NCBI RefSeq assembly: GCF_002135345.1
Contig: NZ_NEGI01000005.1
Span: 124,001 to 188,000 of the forward strand
Origin: Acinetobacter sp. ANC 4648
GTDB lineage: Bacteria > Pseudomonadota > Gammaproteobacteria > Pseudomonadales > Moraxellaceae
Direction: 5' to 3'
Length of the DNA: 64,000 bases
The notes beneath the pieces were generated by a model, which was not told the DNA's origin, ran no database searches, and was given only the letters and a program-made list of their open reading frames with translations. The translations under genes and the position numbers were made by a program. Positions 35,201 to 44,235 of the stretch are shown here, in pieces (the first letter of the stretch is position 1; every line of letters starts with the position of its first letter).

Positions 35201-36910
35201 TCCATCAAATCGCCCACGAAATGCCTGTTGTGATAAATCCATTGGACTTAAATTTGCATTATAAAAGCCAATTGGGTCGAATCCGGTATAACCATTCCAC
35301 AGCCCCGTACTACTGGCATCTATGTCTGCACCCAACACATAATTACCACTCAGGTTCCCGTTGATCCCTTGTAAATCTTGACTTGTTGTCGAACCCTGTG
35401 CACCCAAAGCCGTAATGACTTGATAGTTAATGGTAGCAGCCGTTCCTTTTTGGGTACTAAAATTCTGCCCAGCCTTTAAGTTTATTTTTGCGCCATTGTT
35501 AATATAATAATTTGCGCTGGTATTGGCAGTGTTTTGTCCATATATCAAATTAAGTTTGCCACTGTTATTAGTCGCTGTGATGTTGGCATTAATGTTGATG
35601 TCATTTTGTGCATTTAAAGTCAGACTGGTCGCACTCCCCCAAGTCACATCAGCATTGACATTGATATCACCCTTTTGATTACCCGTAGAGCTAGTTAGCA
35701 ATATGACATTACTGGTTGCAAGACTGCTTGCTAAAGTAGTTGCGCCTATGCCGCTACTGCTTGCTGATGCATTACCCGAATTAATACTGAAATCGGTAGG
35801 GTCGATCAACCAGTTTCCAATTTTCCCACCCTCTGAATGAGAGGACACCATTGTACTATTATCAATTTTTACTTTGGCTGCGGAGGTTTCAATAAACCCA
35901 CCATCTTGACCATTTTTCCCTTCAGCTTTTAGTATTCCACTGACATTTGTTTCACCATTTTGCATATCACCCAACAAAATGATTTCACCTTTGGCATTTT
36001 GGCTTAAGCGATTAGCTTCAATAATGCCGCTATGATTCACTACAGCTTTACTTAAACTACCTTTGGCTTTTGCGGTTAAATAGACTGCACCATTACTTGC
36101 AATAATAGCACCGCCATTATCCACTAGACCTTTTAATACACCTTGATCTACTTGGTACTGGGTCAGTGAACCATCCTGCAGTACTAAGGTAACTTGGCTT
36201 GCAGATGTTAAATGGGTCGTCCCATTTGGGGTATGAATTGTTCCTGTATTCACCACATTTGGTGCAATCAGTGCGATGGTACCACCAGATAATGTAGTAA
36301 TACTGCCATGATTTTCTACACGAGCATTGCTATTGGCATCACCTTTTAAGGTGTATTTACCATTCTGAATATCTACATCATTTAACTTTAAGGTTGAAGC
36401 TACTAGGCCACCAACATTAACTTGTGCGGTTTTACTAAAGACTACGCCATTCGGGTTCAGTAAAAATACCTGCCCATTGGCATTGAGGCGTCCCATAATT
36501 TGCGAGGCATTACTGTCCATTACGTGATTAATGGCTGTAGATGACTGGTTTAGCTGATTAAAATTGACAGTAGCATCTTTGCCAATATTGAATGTATTCC
36601 AGTTTGTACTGAGGTTTTGGCTATTTTGATTTATATTGAGCGTATTACCATTTTGAGAGAATTGAGCACTACCTGAATTAATTTGAGCCCCTGTAGGTAA
36701 TGCATGTTCTTGTATCGCAGCATGTATAGATAAAGGTAACACTGCCGCACTGAATAAGATGACACTTACGATCTTTGAAATTATACTCGCTTGATGATCA
36801 ACCAATATTTTACTCTGACTACTTCCACCACTATGATTTTTTGCCAACTCAGAAACAGCTTGCCAGCAAGAAAGTTGTGTATTCCATATCACTCTATATA
36901 TTCTATTCAT
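32231..36910 (-). CDS. Large TpsA exoprotein with GLUG and YDG/MBG repeats
   Basis: About 1559 residues from ATG 36910, which begins an extended signal peptide (MNRIYRVIWNTQLSCWQAV...), with cleavage around SIHA. The TPS (haemagglutination activity) domain covers about 55-190, with NWNTFNIGKDATVNFNQ, INHVMDSNASQIMGRLNANGQVFLLNPNGV and FSKTAQVNVGGLVAST. A GLUG-motif region follows at about 640-765 (GGLVGYNDG, YVGGLVGFNGG), then YDG/MBG-type domains to the end, including nearly identical tandem copies. There is no C-terminal toxin domain and no CDI immunity gene downstream, so it looks like an adhesin rather than a contact-dependent inhibition protein. The start at 36925 is GTG/other and less likely. 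Confidence 0.92.
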   Translation of the reverse strand: MNRIYRVIWNTQLSCWQAVSELAKNHSGGSSQSKILVDHQASIISKIVSVILFSAAVLPLSIHAAIQEHALPTGAQINSGSAQFSQNGNTLNINQNSQNLSTNWNTFNIGKDATVNFNQLNQSSTAINHVMDSNASQIMGRLNANGQVFLLNPNGVVFSKTAQVNVGGLVASTLKLNDVDIQNGKYTLKGDANSNARVENHGSITTLSGGTIALIAPNVVNTGTIHTPNGTTHLTSASQVTLVLQDGSLTQYQVDQGVLKGLVDNGGAIIASNGAVYLTAKAKGSLSKAVVNHSGIIEANRLSQNAKGEIILLGDMQNGETNVSGILKAEGKNGQDGGFIETSAAKVKIDNSTMVSSHSEGGKIGNWLIDPTDFSINSGNASASSSGIGATTLASSLATSNVILLTSSTGNQKGDINVNADVTWGSATSLTLNAQNDININANITATNNSGKLNLIYGQNTANTSANYYINNGAKINLKAGQNFSTQKGTAATINYQVITALGAQGSTTSQDLQGINGNLSGNYVLGADIDASSTGLWNGYTGFDPIGFYNANLSPMDLSQQAFRGRFDGLGHAISGLSIESMYQGIGLFAITHQDALIQNVGLKNISYSGYGKTGGIVGINLGTINNVYVNTGLVTGNTDQYGGLVGWNYNSGNILNSYANVTVKGKYSNNNNIGGLVGYNDGVVSSSFATGAVTGNNYVGGLIGGISGQINNSYATGTVIGNQYVGGLVGFNGGSVDKNYSSGSVTGNQYVGGLVGGGNGTTANSFWNTSTSGRTSSAGGVGKTTTALQQISTFAGWDIDDAGGTGKVWRIYEGRSAPLLRHFLKPLITEIVANFSGKTYDGLIVSGILASGLNYKTTSKNAGVYSLNDGSILITGVPIAANTTQFGDDVIYKANGGSGSLTIEKKGLNVTGITANNKIYDGTTAASLSTTGALFNGLISGDNLTVSSANASFSDKNAGTAKTVMINAIGLGGTDAGNYNLVNTTASSTANISRATINSVTGIIAGNKIYDGTTAASLSTTGASFNGLISGDNLTVSSANASFSDKNAGTAKTVMINAIGLGGTDAGNYNLVNTTASSTANISRATINSVTGIIAGNKIYDGTTAASLSTTGASFNGLISGDNLTVSSANASFSDKNAGTAKTVMINAIGLGGTDAGNYNLVNTTASSTANISKAQATVTANSLNTIYNGQNQTVSGFSATGLVNGEDTTVLTGVSASATGKNAGSYSNIASGSDTNYALTFVDGSLDIAKAQATVTANSLNTIYNGQNQTVSGFSATGLVNGEDTTVLTGVSASATGKNAGSYSNIASGTDTNYALTFVDGSLDIAKAKINQVTGITANDRVYDTSTNVALNTGSAQFDGIIHGDQLNVATATGQFTDKNAGIDKRVDISKISLSGTDSNNYELVVNTAQTTADITKANINSIAGITADNRIYNGQIDVALNTSNAQFNGILVGDNLHVNSGIGQFESSATGQNKNVQITGLSLSGTDAGNYYLVDTTAQTTADIHMLTPEAYMQAIQLRRPQYLPTTNVAMDNINVEVRNGGVNTTGLRTLTGEH
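32920..33381 (-). repeat. Two tandem 231-bp units in tpsA
   Basis: Two consecutive, nearly identical 231-base units (77 residues each). Each starts with the SLDIAKAQATVTANSLN region and runs through YNGQNQTVSGFSATGLVNGED. They differ at a handful of bases, for example a T/C and a G/A change. The length is a multiple of three. Confidence 0.9.
33386..34165 (-). repeat. Three tandem 270-bp units in tpsA
   Basis: Three 270-base units (90 residues) with start points near 33386, 33656 and 33926. They encode IYDGTTAASLSTTGASFNG, then SDKNAGTAKTVMIN and GLGGTDAGNYNLVNTTAS. The first two differ by about one base and the third diverges at its end. Such identity suggests recent duplication or gene conversion. 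Confidence 0.92.
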
Positions 36911-36974
36911 TCTACTACCCCACACTTTAATGATTAAATATTAAGTATTCAACCAAAAGCTCTCAGCAGCGTAT

Positions 36975-36992
36975 ATACCTGAAATCAGGTAT
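36975..36992. promoter_or_regulatory. Perfect 18-bp palindrome upstream of tpsA
   Basis: ATACCTGAAATCAGGTAT: perfect arms ATACCTGA/TCAGGTAT with AA between, 65 bases before the tpsA start. Position and symmetry suit an operator, or a leader hairpin; the protein that might bind is unknown. Confidence 0.5.
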
Positions 36993-37058
36993 TCTATTCT
37001 TTTAAAATGATTTTTTGTGATATGCATCACAATTACAACCTCCTTTCATCGAAAAAAT

Positions 37059-37084
37059 AAAAAGGAAGCTGAAGCTTCCTTTTT
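37059..37084 (-). terminator. Intrinsic terminator of dctA
   Basis: 11-base stem AAAAAGGAAGC / GCTTCCTTTTT with TGAA loop, symmetrical and able to act in both directions. Confidence 0.9.
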
Positions 37085-37105
37085 ATTTCAGCAAGAAAAT
37101 ATTAT

Positions 37106-38446
37106 TTATACAGTGACATTTTCTTCTGACATTTTACGATCTACTTCTTCTGGATTATTTAATGCTTCATTTAATTTTTCTATATCCAATTGACCAACCC
37201 ATTTGGCTACGACAATCGTTGCTAAGGAGTTTCCAACTAAATTTGTTAAAGCACGTGCCTCGGACATAAAGCGGTCAATCCCTAAAATAAGCGCTAAACC
37301 TGCAACCGGAATATGACCAACTGCCGACAATGTTGCAGCCATGACAATAAAACCAGAACCAGTGACACCCGCAGCACCCTTAGAAGAAATTAACAACACC
37401 ACTAGAAGTGTAATTTGATGCGAAAGATCTAACTGCGTATTGGTTGCCTGTGCAATAAAAATAGCCGCCATGGTTAAATAAATCGATGTACCATCCAAGT
37501 TAAATGAATAACCTGTTGGAATGACCAAGCCGACAACAGACTTTTCACAACCTGCGATTTCTAGCTTCTTCAACATACGTGGCAAGACAGACTCTGACGA
37601 AGATGTTCCCAAAACAATTAATAACTCTTCACGAATCATACGAATCATTTTAAGGATGCTAAATCCACAAAAACGGCTAATACTACCCAAAACAAAAAAG
37701 ATAAACAGCAAGCAAGTAATATAGAAACAGATAATCAATTGTGCTAATTGTGCAAGACTACCAATACCGTACTTACCAATCGTAAATGCCATTGCACCAA
37801 ATGCACCAATCGGTGCAAGTTTCATAATCATATTCACAATGTTAAAGAAAACATGTGAAATTTGATCGATAAACTTCAATACAGGTTTACCTGCATCACC
37901 TAATTTGTGTAGTGCAAAACCAAATAAAATCGCGAAGAGTAAAACTTGAAGAATTTCACCTTCTGCAAAAGCCCCCACTACGGTATTTGGAATAATATTC
38001 ATCAAGAAATCGAGTGTCGACTGCGATTCGCCTGAAGTCACATATTTAGAAATTCCTGAAACATCTAAAGATGCTGGATCAATATTCATACCAACGCCTG
38101 GTTTGGCAATATTAATCACCAACAAACCAATTAAAAGAGCGACAGTAGAAACAATTTCAAAATACAGTAAGGCAATACCACCCGTTTTACCCACTGATTT
38201 CATGCTTTCCATACCTGCGATACCACTGACCACAGTACAGAAAATTACAGGGGCAATAATCATTTTGATTAGGCGAATAAAGGCATCACCTAACGGCTTT
38301 AATTGCTCACCTAAACCTGGTACATGCTTTTCGGCACCATTAATTAGCTGAGTGCCACTTGGGTAAAAATGACCCACCAACACACCAGCAATAATAGCAA
38401 CAATCACTTGAAAATAGAGTGATTTATATAAAGGTTTTTTAGCCAT
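37106..38446 (-). CDS. dctA: Dicarboxylate:cation symporter (DctA type)
   Basis: About 446 residues from ATG 38446. Eight or more transmembrane helices and the two re-entrant loops of the DAACS family. Signature segments: [24 protein letters not shown] (about residues 55-80), the Ser-rich loop [17 protein letters not shown] (about 275), [25 protein letters not shown] (about 312-337), and [20 protein letters not shown]. These match DctA for C4-dicarboxylates better than glutamate carriers, though specificity is inferred. A 10-base inverted repeat lies upstream at 38525-38549. Confidence 0.88.
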   Translation of the reverse strand: MAKKPLYKSLYFQVIVAIIAGVLVGHFYPSGTQLINGAEKHVPGLGEQLKPLGDAFIRLIKMIIAPVIFCTVVSGIAGMESMKSVGKTGGIALLYFEIVSTVALLIGLLVINIAKPGVGMNIDPASLDVSGISKYVTSGESQSTLDFLMNIIPNTVVGAFAEGEILQVLLFAILFGFALHKLGDAGKPVLKFIDQISHVFFNIVNMIMKLAPIGAFGAMAFTIGKYGIGSLAQLAQLIICFYITCLLFIFFVLGSISRFCGFSILKMIRMIREELLIVLGTSSSESVLPRMLKKLEIAGCEKSVVGLVIPTGYSFNLDGTSIYLTMAAIFIAQATNTQLDLSHQITLLVVLLISSKGAAGVTGSGFIVMAATLSAVGHIPVAGLALILGIDRFMSEARALTNLVGNSLATIVVAKWVGQLDIEKLNEALNNPEEVDRKMSEENVTV

Positions 38447-38871
38447 AATCATAACTTCGTCTTATATTCCTGCATGCAGAAATATCCATTTTTTTTGCCT
38501 ATTCTTACGAATACACAGCCCTGAATCTTTTTGCAGAATGCAAAAAGATAATGAGTTTTTGTGAAAAACCCGACTTAAGATGAAAACAAAGAAAAATTCA
38601 TAAATGAAATAGCCAACTATGCAAATAATCATTTAGAAAAAGTATTAAATGCAAAAAATTAGACTAAGGAGATCATCAAAATTTAAATAAATTCTATAAG
38701 CGGAAAGTTTACTTGAATTCAGATCAAGATTAGTTAATAAGAGTCCCTTTTGATTGTTTTTCACACAAAATCCATTCAGACATTAGTCTAATATGGATAT
38801 TCTCTTTTTCTTCATTTTATTTTTATGGCATAGTGTTGAAATTCATTTTCATACGAAATACTCTGCCACTC
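38447..38871. other. Divergent intergenic region with inverted repeat
   Basis: About 425 AT-rich bases between dctA and the TrpD2-like gene. The one clear structure is ATCTTTTTGC-AGAAT-GCAAAAAGAT at 38525-38549, a perfect 10-base inverted repeat about 80 bases before dctA, which could be an operator or a leader hairpin. No gene seen. Confidence 0.5.
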
Positions 38872-39870
38872 ATGGATAATAAAAGAAACCTTTATCAAGA
38901 CTTCGAACATCCATTTGCTCAATATGTTCGCATTGTCGGCAAAGGTAAAAATGGCGCTAGATCATTAACTTATAATGAGGCATATCAAGCCTTCAGTATG
39001 ATTTTAAAAGGTGAAGTACTGGATGTACAGCTCGGTGCTTTTCTGATGTTACTCCGAGTCAAAGAAGAGTCTGTAGATGAATTAACTGGATTTGTGCAAG
39101 CAACCAAAGATCAATTGAGCTTTAAAAGCTTAAATATTGATTTGGACTGGTCGTCTTATGCAGGTAAACGAAAACACTATCCATGGTTTTTATTAGCAGC
39201 TTTAACACTCGCAAAGCATGATTATAATATTGTCATGCATGGTGCATCAGGTCATACCATTAATCGATTATATACCGAACAAGTTTTAGAATATTTAGAC
39301 TATAAAATTTGTCAAAATGAAGATGATGTTGTAGAACAACTTAAAAAACGAAATTTCGCCTATTTACCTTTAGAGGTTATTTCACCCATTTTAAGCGATT
39401 TAATTGCACTTCGGAATATCATGGGTCTACGCTCTCCTATTCACACTTTGGCACGTCTCATTAATCCATTTAATGCAAAAGCGACGATGCAAGCCATTTT
39501 TCATCCTGCCTATCGGCGCTCACATCAACAAGCTGCGTTTCAACTCGGCTATCAAAACAGTGCTGTGATTAAAGGTGAAGGTGGTGAATTTGAACGTAAT
39601 CCTGATGCTAAAACACTGATATGTGGTATCAAAGACGGTGAATTATATGAGCATGCATTACCTAAATTGACCGAAAATCGTAGTGCTGTAGAAGAACAAC
39701 TCGATTTAGCTACATTCAAAGCCGTATGGGAAGGTAAACAACAACATGAATATGGAGAAATTGCGATTACTGAAACGATGGGAATTGCATTATACACAAT
39801 GGGTGCATGTGCTACGTATGAAGTAGCAATGCTTAAAGCCAAAGAAATGTGGTTAAATCGCTTTCAGTAA
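38872..39870 (+). CDS. TrpD2/YbiB-type phosphoribosyltransferase-like DNA-binding protein
   Basis: About 332 residues from ATG 38872; a GTG at 38833 is possible, and neither has a clear ribosome-binding site. The fold is that of anthranilate phosphoribosyltransferase: YVRIVGKGKNGARSLTYNEAYQAFSMILKGEVLDVQLGAFLMLLRVKEES for the N-terminal domain, then HGASGH in place of the TrpD GTGGD PRPP loop. That change marks the YbiB/TrpD2 group. E. coli YbiB binds nucleic acids non-specifically and belongs to the LexA regulon, with no anthranilate activity. It is therefore unlikely to be a Trp biosynthesis enzyme. Confidence 0.82.
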   Translation: MDNKRNLYQDFEHPFAQYVRIVGKGKNGARSLTYNEAYQAFSMILKGEVLDVQLGAFLMLLRVKEESVDELTGFVQATKDQLSFKSLNIDLDWSSYAGKRKHYPWFLLAALTLAKHDYNIVMHGASGHTINRLYTEQVLEYLDYKICQNEDDVVEQLKKRNFAYLPLEVISPILSDLIALRNIMGLRSPIHTLARLINPFNAKATMQAIFHPAYRRSHQQAAFQLGYQNSAVIKGEGGEFERNPDAKTLICGIKDGELYEHALPKLTENRSAVEEQLDLATFKAVWEGKQQHEYGEIAITETMGIALYTMGACATYEVAMLKAKEMWLNRFQ

Positions 39871-39922
39871 GCTTCCTTTAGACTATTATATAAATAGTCT
39901 AATTTAAATCACTATTTGCATA

Positions 39923-40327
39923 TTACCTCTTTATAACTGAATAAGCCTCTGGCCAAAAAGGATAATGCTTGGCAGAGGTATGACGATAACTTAAGGTTAA
40001 TTGATCATTCAGATGAATTATCCCTAATGGGACATAACCCGATAAATAAGCATCTTTTTGCTGTCCAACTAAATTTCGACAGTATGCTTGATGTGTCTTT
40101 ATGTTTTCAGATTGATGAATAGCTTTAGATTTTTGAATATGAATACCAATTAACAACATCGGTGAACCATCATTTTTTAAAGTAGTGTACTGATGTACTG
40201 GTGCTGCATATTTTTGACTAGCAATGACAGATACATTTAGTTGGCATTCAATTACTTTTGTTTCAGCAAAAATAGATTGAGCATTAAATCCAAGAATTGT
40301 ACATAAACAGGCCGCTACTATTTTCAT
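39923..40327 (-). CDS. Secreted hypothetical protein (about 134 aa)
   Basis: ATG at 40327 begins a signal peptide (MKIVAACLCTILGFNAQSIFA, cleaved near FAET). The mature part has one Cys near the N-terminus (IECQLNVSV) and another at about two thirds (AYCRNLVGQQ), which could form a disulfide. The rest is beta-rich. I do not recognise the family. Likely periplasmic. Confidence 0.6.
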   Translation of the reverse strand: MKIVAACLCTILGFNAQSIFAETKVIECQLNVSVIASQKYAAPVHQYTTLKNDGSPMLLIGIHIQKSKAIHQSENIKTHQAYCRNLVGQQKDAYLSGYVPLGIIHLNDQLTLSYRHTSAKHYPFWPEAYSVIKR

Positions 40328-40452
40328 ACTTGTGATCAAATTTATTATAATTGAAAAATGATTAAATATTCTACAAGGCTTATTGGAAGACTAAACCTTG
40401 CAGCATATATAGAAATGATTAACTTATATTTTCCATTCCCTATCTACAGCTT

Positions 40453-40719
40453 TTAAACAAAACGGATCGGTTGAAATTCAGGTTCAGGCACATGCGAATC
40501 ACACTCATTCCCTTCATCTTTATGCCCCTTATCAATATAACCACTACGTTCAGTTTCAGGTAAATTCTGTGCTTCCCATGCAATCACAGCTTGCATACAA
40601 ATTTGGCGCTGCTCGTTAGTTAATGCAACACCATTTGGCCATTTACCAATTTCTACTGCCGTTTTTAAACGCTCTACAATATCTGCATCTAAAACAGAAA
40701 GCATATTTTCAATATTCAT
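40453..40719 (-). CDS. DUF1315 (YeaC-like) protein
   Basis: 88 residues from ATG 40719, preceded by AGGA at six bases; the frame also contains a TTG at 40725 that would overlap nadK. Core pattern: LSVLDADIVERLKTAVEIGKWPNGVALTNEQRQICMQAVIAWEAQNLPETERSGYIDKG, the DUF1315/YeaC signature. Function is unknown. It directly follows nadK by two bases and is probably translationally coupled to it. Confidence 0.85.
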   Translation of the reverse strand: MNIENMLSVLDADIVERLKTAVEIGKWPNGVALTNEQRQICMQAVIAWEAQNLPETERSGYIDKGHKDEGNECDSHVPEPEFQPIRFV

Positions 40720-40721
40720 GG

Positions 40722-41627
40722 TCAATCCTGCTGTTGAAATGAGTCAAAATCATGATTCCACCCGAGTTTAGTACGACAAGCCATATAAAAGTCATAACCC
40801 GGTGGATGTAATAAAATTAATTTAAATGGATGCTTGCGTATATGTAAACTATCACCAACATTTAAAGAAATACTGTGTTGCCCATCGGCACTAACCATGG
40901 GTAAAACGCGGTTTTCCCGAATCTGAATTTTAATTTCACTTTGCCCACCAACCACAATTGGACGCGAAGACAAGGTATGTGGATGCATAGGTACTAAAGC
41001 GATTGCATCCATACTCGGATGTAAAATTGGACCACCACCCGATAAAGCATAAGCTGTTGAACCCGTAGGAGTCGAAACAATTAAGCCATCACTATGCTGA
41101 CGATAGACATACTGGCCATCAATATTCAGTTCGAAATCGATCATATGTACCGATTTACCCGAGTGTAATACCACATCATTTAAGGCAATCGCATCATAAA
41201 TCACTTCATTATTACTGCGGACTTCCATTTCTAATAAAAATCGGCGATCGAGCTGAAACTCACCTTTCAAAACCTGATCAAGCTTAAAAATAACTTCAGT
41301 GGGCTTAATATCAGTTAAAAAACCTAAACGACCACGGTTCACGCCCAATACAGGAGTATTATGCTTGACCAATGCCCGGGCAGCATGCAGTAGCGAACCA
41401 TCACCACCAACGACAATGACTAAATCAACAACTTCACCTAAAAGTTGACGACTCACAGTTTGGGTATTGGTATAGGGAACTAATTCAGCCGTTGCAGAAT
41501 CAAATACAGGATGTAAGCCCAAACCTAATAGATGGTCATGAATAAGACATAAGGTGTCGACTACAGATGACTTATCTGGTCGCCCAATGATCCCAATATT
41601 TCGAAATGTCTTTGGTGAGATTTGCAC
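40722..41627 (-). CDS. nadK: NAD kinase
   Basis: 301 residues. Motifs: NIGIIGRPDKSSVVDTL, the GGDGSLLHAAR diphosphate-binding motif (about residue 73), GVNRGRLGFLTDI, the HSDGLIVSTPTGSTAYALSGGGPILHP substrate region (about 185-215) and a SADGQ segment. It phosphorylates NAD to NADP using ATP. The first gene of a two-gene operon with the DUF1315 gene. Confidence 0.95.
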   Translation of the reverse strand: MQISPKTFRNIGIIGRPDKSSVVDTLCLIHDHLLGLGLHPVFDSATAELVPYTNTQTVSRQLLGEVVDLVIVVGGDGSLLHAARALVKHNTPVLGVNRGRLGFLTDIKPTEVIFKLDQVLKGEFQLDRRFLLEMEVRSNNEVIYDAIALNDVVLHSGKSVHMIDFELNIDGQYVYRQHSDGLIVSTPTGSTAYALSGGGPILHPSMDAIALVPMHPHTLSSRPIVVGGQSEIKIQIRENRVLPMVSADGQHSISLNVGDSLHIRKHPFKLILLHPPGYDFYMACRTKLGWNHDFDSFQQQD

Positions 41628-41815
41628 AGTACGCTACGGCTCCACTGTTTAATGCGCTCTATAATAGCACTATCGTATTTATTTTTAAAAAACATTACTA
41701 ACTCAGCATCCACAAGTTTATATCTAATATTTCGATTAATTCACAGATTTATTATTGCAAATTAAAGAAAAGATTCGCATGATTGGCACAAACAATCAGG
41801 ATCTTGTCTAAATAT

Positions 41816-44215
41816 ATGAAGTCCGAACGTGGTATTGGCATCATTGCTCTAATTTTTTGTATATTAATCATCGCAATTTTCTTCGCTTTTAGTATTTATT
41901 TGGTTCGTTTAGATAATATTATTCGTGACAAATTTGAAGGAAATCGCTGGGATATTCCGGCTAAGGTATTCGCACGCCCATTAGAAATATATGCCAATGC
42001 TCCAATTGCACAAAATGATTTTGAACAAGAATTAAAGCTACTTGGCTATAAAAATAGCAATAGTTATACCCAGTCTGGAAGTTATGTGACTCAAGGGAAT
42101 AGCTTTTATGTGCATACCCGTGGTTTTGATTTTGGTGATAGCGTAGACCCTGAACAAATTTTACAAGTTTCATTTAATAATGATCAAGTTATTGATGTTA
42201 AAGCCACCAAACCAAGCAATACTGGTATTGCACGTTTGGAGCCGATGCTGATTGGTGGTATTTATCCTCAACACAATGAGGACCGTGTTCTTATTAAATT
42301 AGATAAGGTTCCAAAATCACTGATTGAAGCACTCATCGCAACTGAAGATCGTAATTTTTATCATCATCATGGCATTTCTTTCCGTGGCACAGCGCGTGCT
42401 TTGGTCAGTAATGTGACTGGTGGTAAACGCCAAGGTGGTTCGACCTTAACCCAACAGCTGATTAAAAATTTCTACTTAACGCCTGAAAAAACCTTAAAGC
42501 GTAAGGTGAATGAAGCTCTCATGTCGTTACTGCTTGAGCTACATTACAATAAAGATGAAATTTTAGAAGCTTATTTAAACGAAGTAAATTTGGGACAAAG
42601 CGGTAACTATTCAGTCAATGGCTATGGTTTAGCATCACAGTTTTATTTCGGTCTACCATTACGCGAACTGAATATTTCTCAACAAGCGTTCTTAGTTGGA
42701 CTGGTACAAGGTCCGACACTTTACAATCCTTGGAAAAATCCAGAACTTGCAAAAAAACGTCGGAATGTAGTCTTAAACAATATGTTAGTGATGGGTTATT
42801 TAACTCAAGATCAATACGAACGTGAAATTGCACGTCCTTTAAATGTCGTCGAGAAGCCAACGATTGGTACTGCACGTTTCCCAGACTTTTTAGATATTGT
42901 ACGTCGCCAACTTAAAACTGAATACCAAGAAACAGATTTAACCAATCAAGGGTTACGCATATTTACGACCTTAGATCCAATTTCACAAACCAAAGTTCAA
43001 ACCAGTTTTCGTGAAACAGTAGCTCGTCTAGCCAACTCCAATCCAAACCGATTAAAAGACTTACAAGGTGCGGTACTCATTACCCGCCCTGAAAATGGGG
43101 AATTGGTTGCCGCAGTTGGTTCTACCCAAGATTTTACTGGCTTTAACCGTACCATTGATGCAAAACGCCAAGTTGGTTCATTGCTAAAACCTGTTATTTA
43201 TTTAAGTGCTATTGAATCTGGTCGTTATAACTGGGCCACTAAAATTGAAGATAGCCCTATTAGTGTTCCTGTAGATGGCAAGCAAACTTGGACACCTAAA
43301 AACTATAGTGGTAGCGGCAATGGTATTGTTCCAATGTCTCAAGCTTTAGCCAATTCTTATAATCTTGCTGCTGTCAGACTGGGGCAGGAATTTGGACAAA
43401 CTACATTTATCAATAATTTAATTAAATTTGGTGTGACATCAAAAATCCCCCAATATCCTTCAATTTTCTTAGGTGCCGTAGATATGTCACCAATGGAAAT
43501 GTTGAGTATTTATGGAAACTTCGCCACAGGCGGCTTTAAATATCCAACCAAAGCGATTCGTTCCGTAGTTGATCCAAATGGGCATCTAGTGGAACGCTAT
43601 GCTTTAAATGCACAGCAAACCATTGACCCAGCATCAGCCTATATTTTGAATTATGGCCTGCAACAAGTCATGTCTTCAGGTACAGGTAGATCAGCATATA
43701 ATACCCTTTCACCGGAGCTTAAACTTGCGGGTAAATCTGGCACCACCAATGATACCCGTGACTCTTGGTTTGCGGGATACTCTGGAAATCACTTGGCTGT
43801 CGTCTGGCTTGGTTTAGATGATAATAAAGTCACAGGCTTAACAGGTTCTACTGGCGCTCTGCCTGTATGGATTAACGTGATGAAGCAACTACGCCAAAAA
43901 CCAGTGAATTTAAGACAGCCTGATGATGTACAGTGGCAATGGATTGATGTTGCAACAGGCTATGTTTCGGCACAAGGCTGTGCTGGTGCGATGTATATTC
44001 CAATGCTACGACGTACCATACCTCATCAAACTACGGCCTGCGCAACACATGATCAGGTTGAAACAGATCTTTTCCCTGATACAGAAAATCCAGCATCACA
44101 AACACCGTCTGGTGATAGTATTGAAAACTATATTCGTGAAAGCGAAAACAACATGCAAGATGACAGCAATTCAAATACAAATCGTGTCATCTCTAGCGGT
44201 AGTTATCAAAACTAA
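41816..44215 (+). CDS. mrcB: Penicillin-binding protein 1B (bifunctional)
   Basis: About 799 residues from ATG 41816; a TTG at 41783 adds 11 residues and cannot be excluded. One N-terminal transmembrane helix (IGIIALIFCILIIAIFFAFSIYLV), then a UB2H-like domain. The glycosyltransferase domain has EDRNFYHHHGISFRGTARALVSN and QGGSTLTQQLIKN (about 180-230). The transpeptidase domain has SLLKP (SxxK, about 465), SYN (about 527) and KSGTTNDTRDSW (KTG-like, about 645). It polymerises and cross-links peptidoglycan. The C-terminal tail is Ser/Asn rich. A small lipoprotein gene follows. Confidence 0.93.
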   Translation: MKSERGIGIIALIFCILIIAIFFAFSIYLVRLDNIIRDKFEGNRWDIPAKVFARPLEIYANAPIAQNDFEQELKLLGYKNSNSYTQSGSYVTQGNSFYVHTRGFDFGDSVDPEQILQVSFNNDQVIDVKATKPSNTGIARLEPMLIGGIYPQHNEDRVLIKLDKVPKSLIEALIATEDRNFYHHHGISFRGTARALVSNVTGGKRQGGSTLTQQLIKNFYLTPEKTLKRKVNEALMSLLLELHYNKDEILEAYLNEVNLGQSGNYSVNGYGLASQFYFGLPLRELNISQQAFLVGLVQGPTLYNPWKNPELAKKRRNVVLNNMLVMGYLTQDQYEREIARPLNVVEKPTIGTARFPDFLDIVRRQLKTEYQETDLTNQGLRIFTTLDPISQTKVQTSFRETVARLANSNPNRLKDLQGAVLITRPENGELVAAVGSTQDFTGFNRTIDAKRQVGSLLKPVIYLSAIESGRYNWATKIEDSPISVPVDGKQTWTPKNYSGSGNGIVPMSQALANSYNLAAVRLGQEFGQTTFINNLIKFGVTSKIPQYPSIFLGAVDMSPMEMLSIYGNFATGGFKYPTKAIRSVVDPNGHLVERYALNAQQTIDPASAYILNYGLQQVMSSGTGRSAYNTLSPELKLAGKSGTTNDTRDSWFAGYSGNHLAVVWLGLDDNKVTGLTGSTGALPVWINVMKQLRQKPVNLRQPDDVQWQWIDVATGYVSAQGCAGAMYIPMLRRTIPHQTTACATHDQVETDLFPDTENPASQTPSGDSIENYIRESENNMQDDSNSNTNRVISSGSYQN

Positions 44216-44235
44216 TGAGGCGTATAGGAGGTTTA

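Noticed and set aside
32231-36910. Contact-dependent inhibition (CdiA) protein
   Set aside because: No C-terminal toxin domain or VENN-type motif is seen, and the gene after it is tpsB, not an immunity gene. The MBG/YDG repeats suit an adhesin.
38872-39870. Anthranilate phosphoribosyltransferase of Trp biosynthesis
   Set aside because: The GTGGD-type PRPP loop is replaced, and no trp genes are adjacent. It fits the YbiB/TrpD2 group better.
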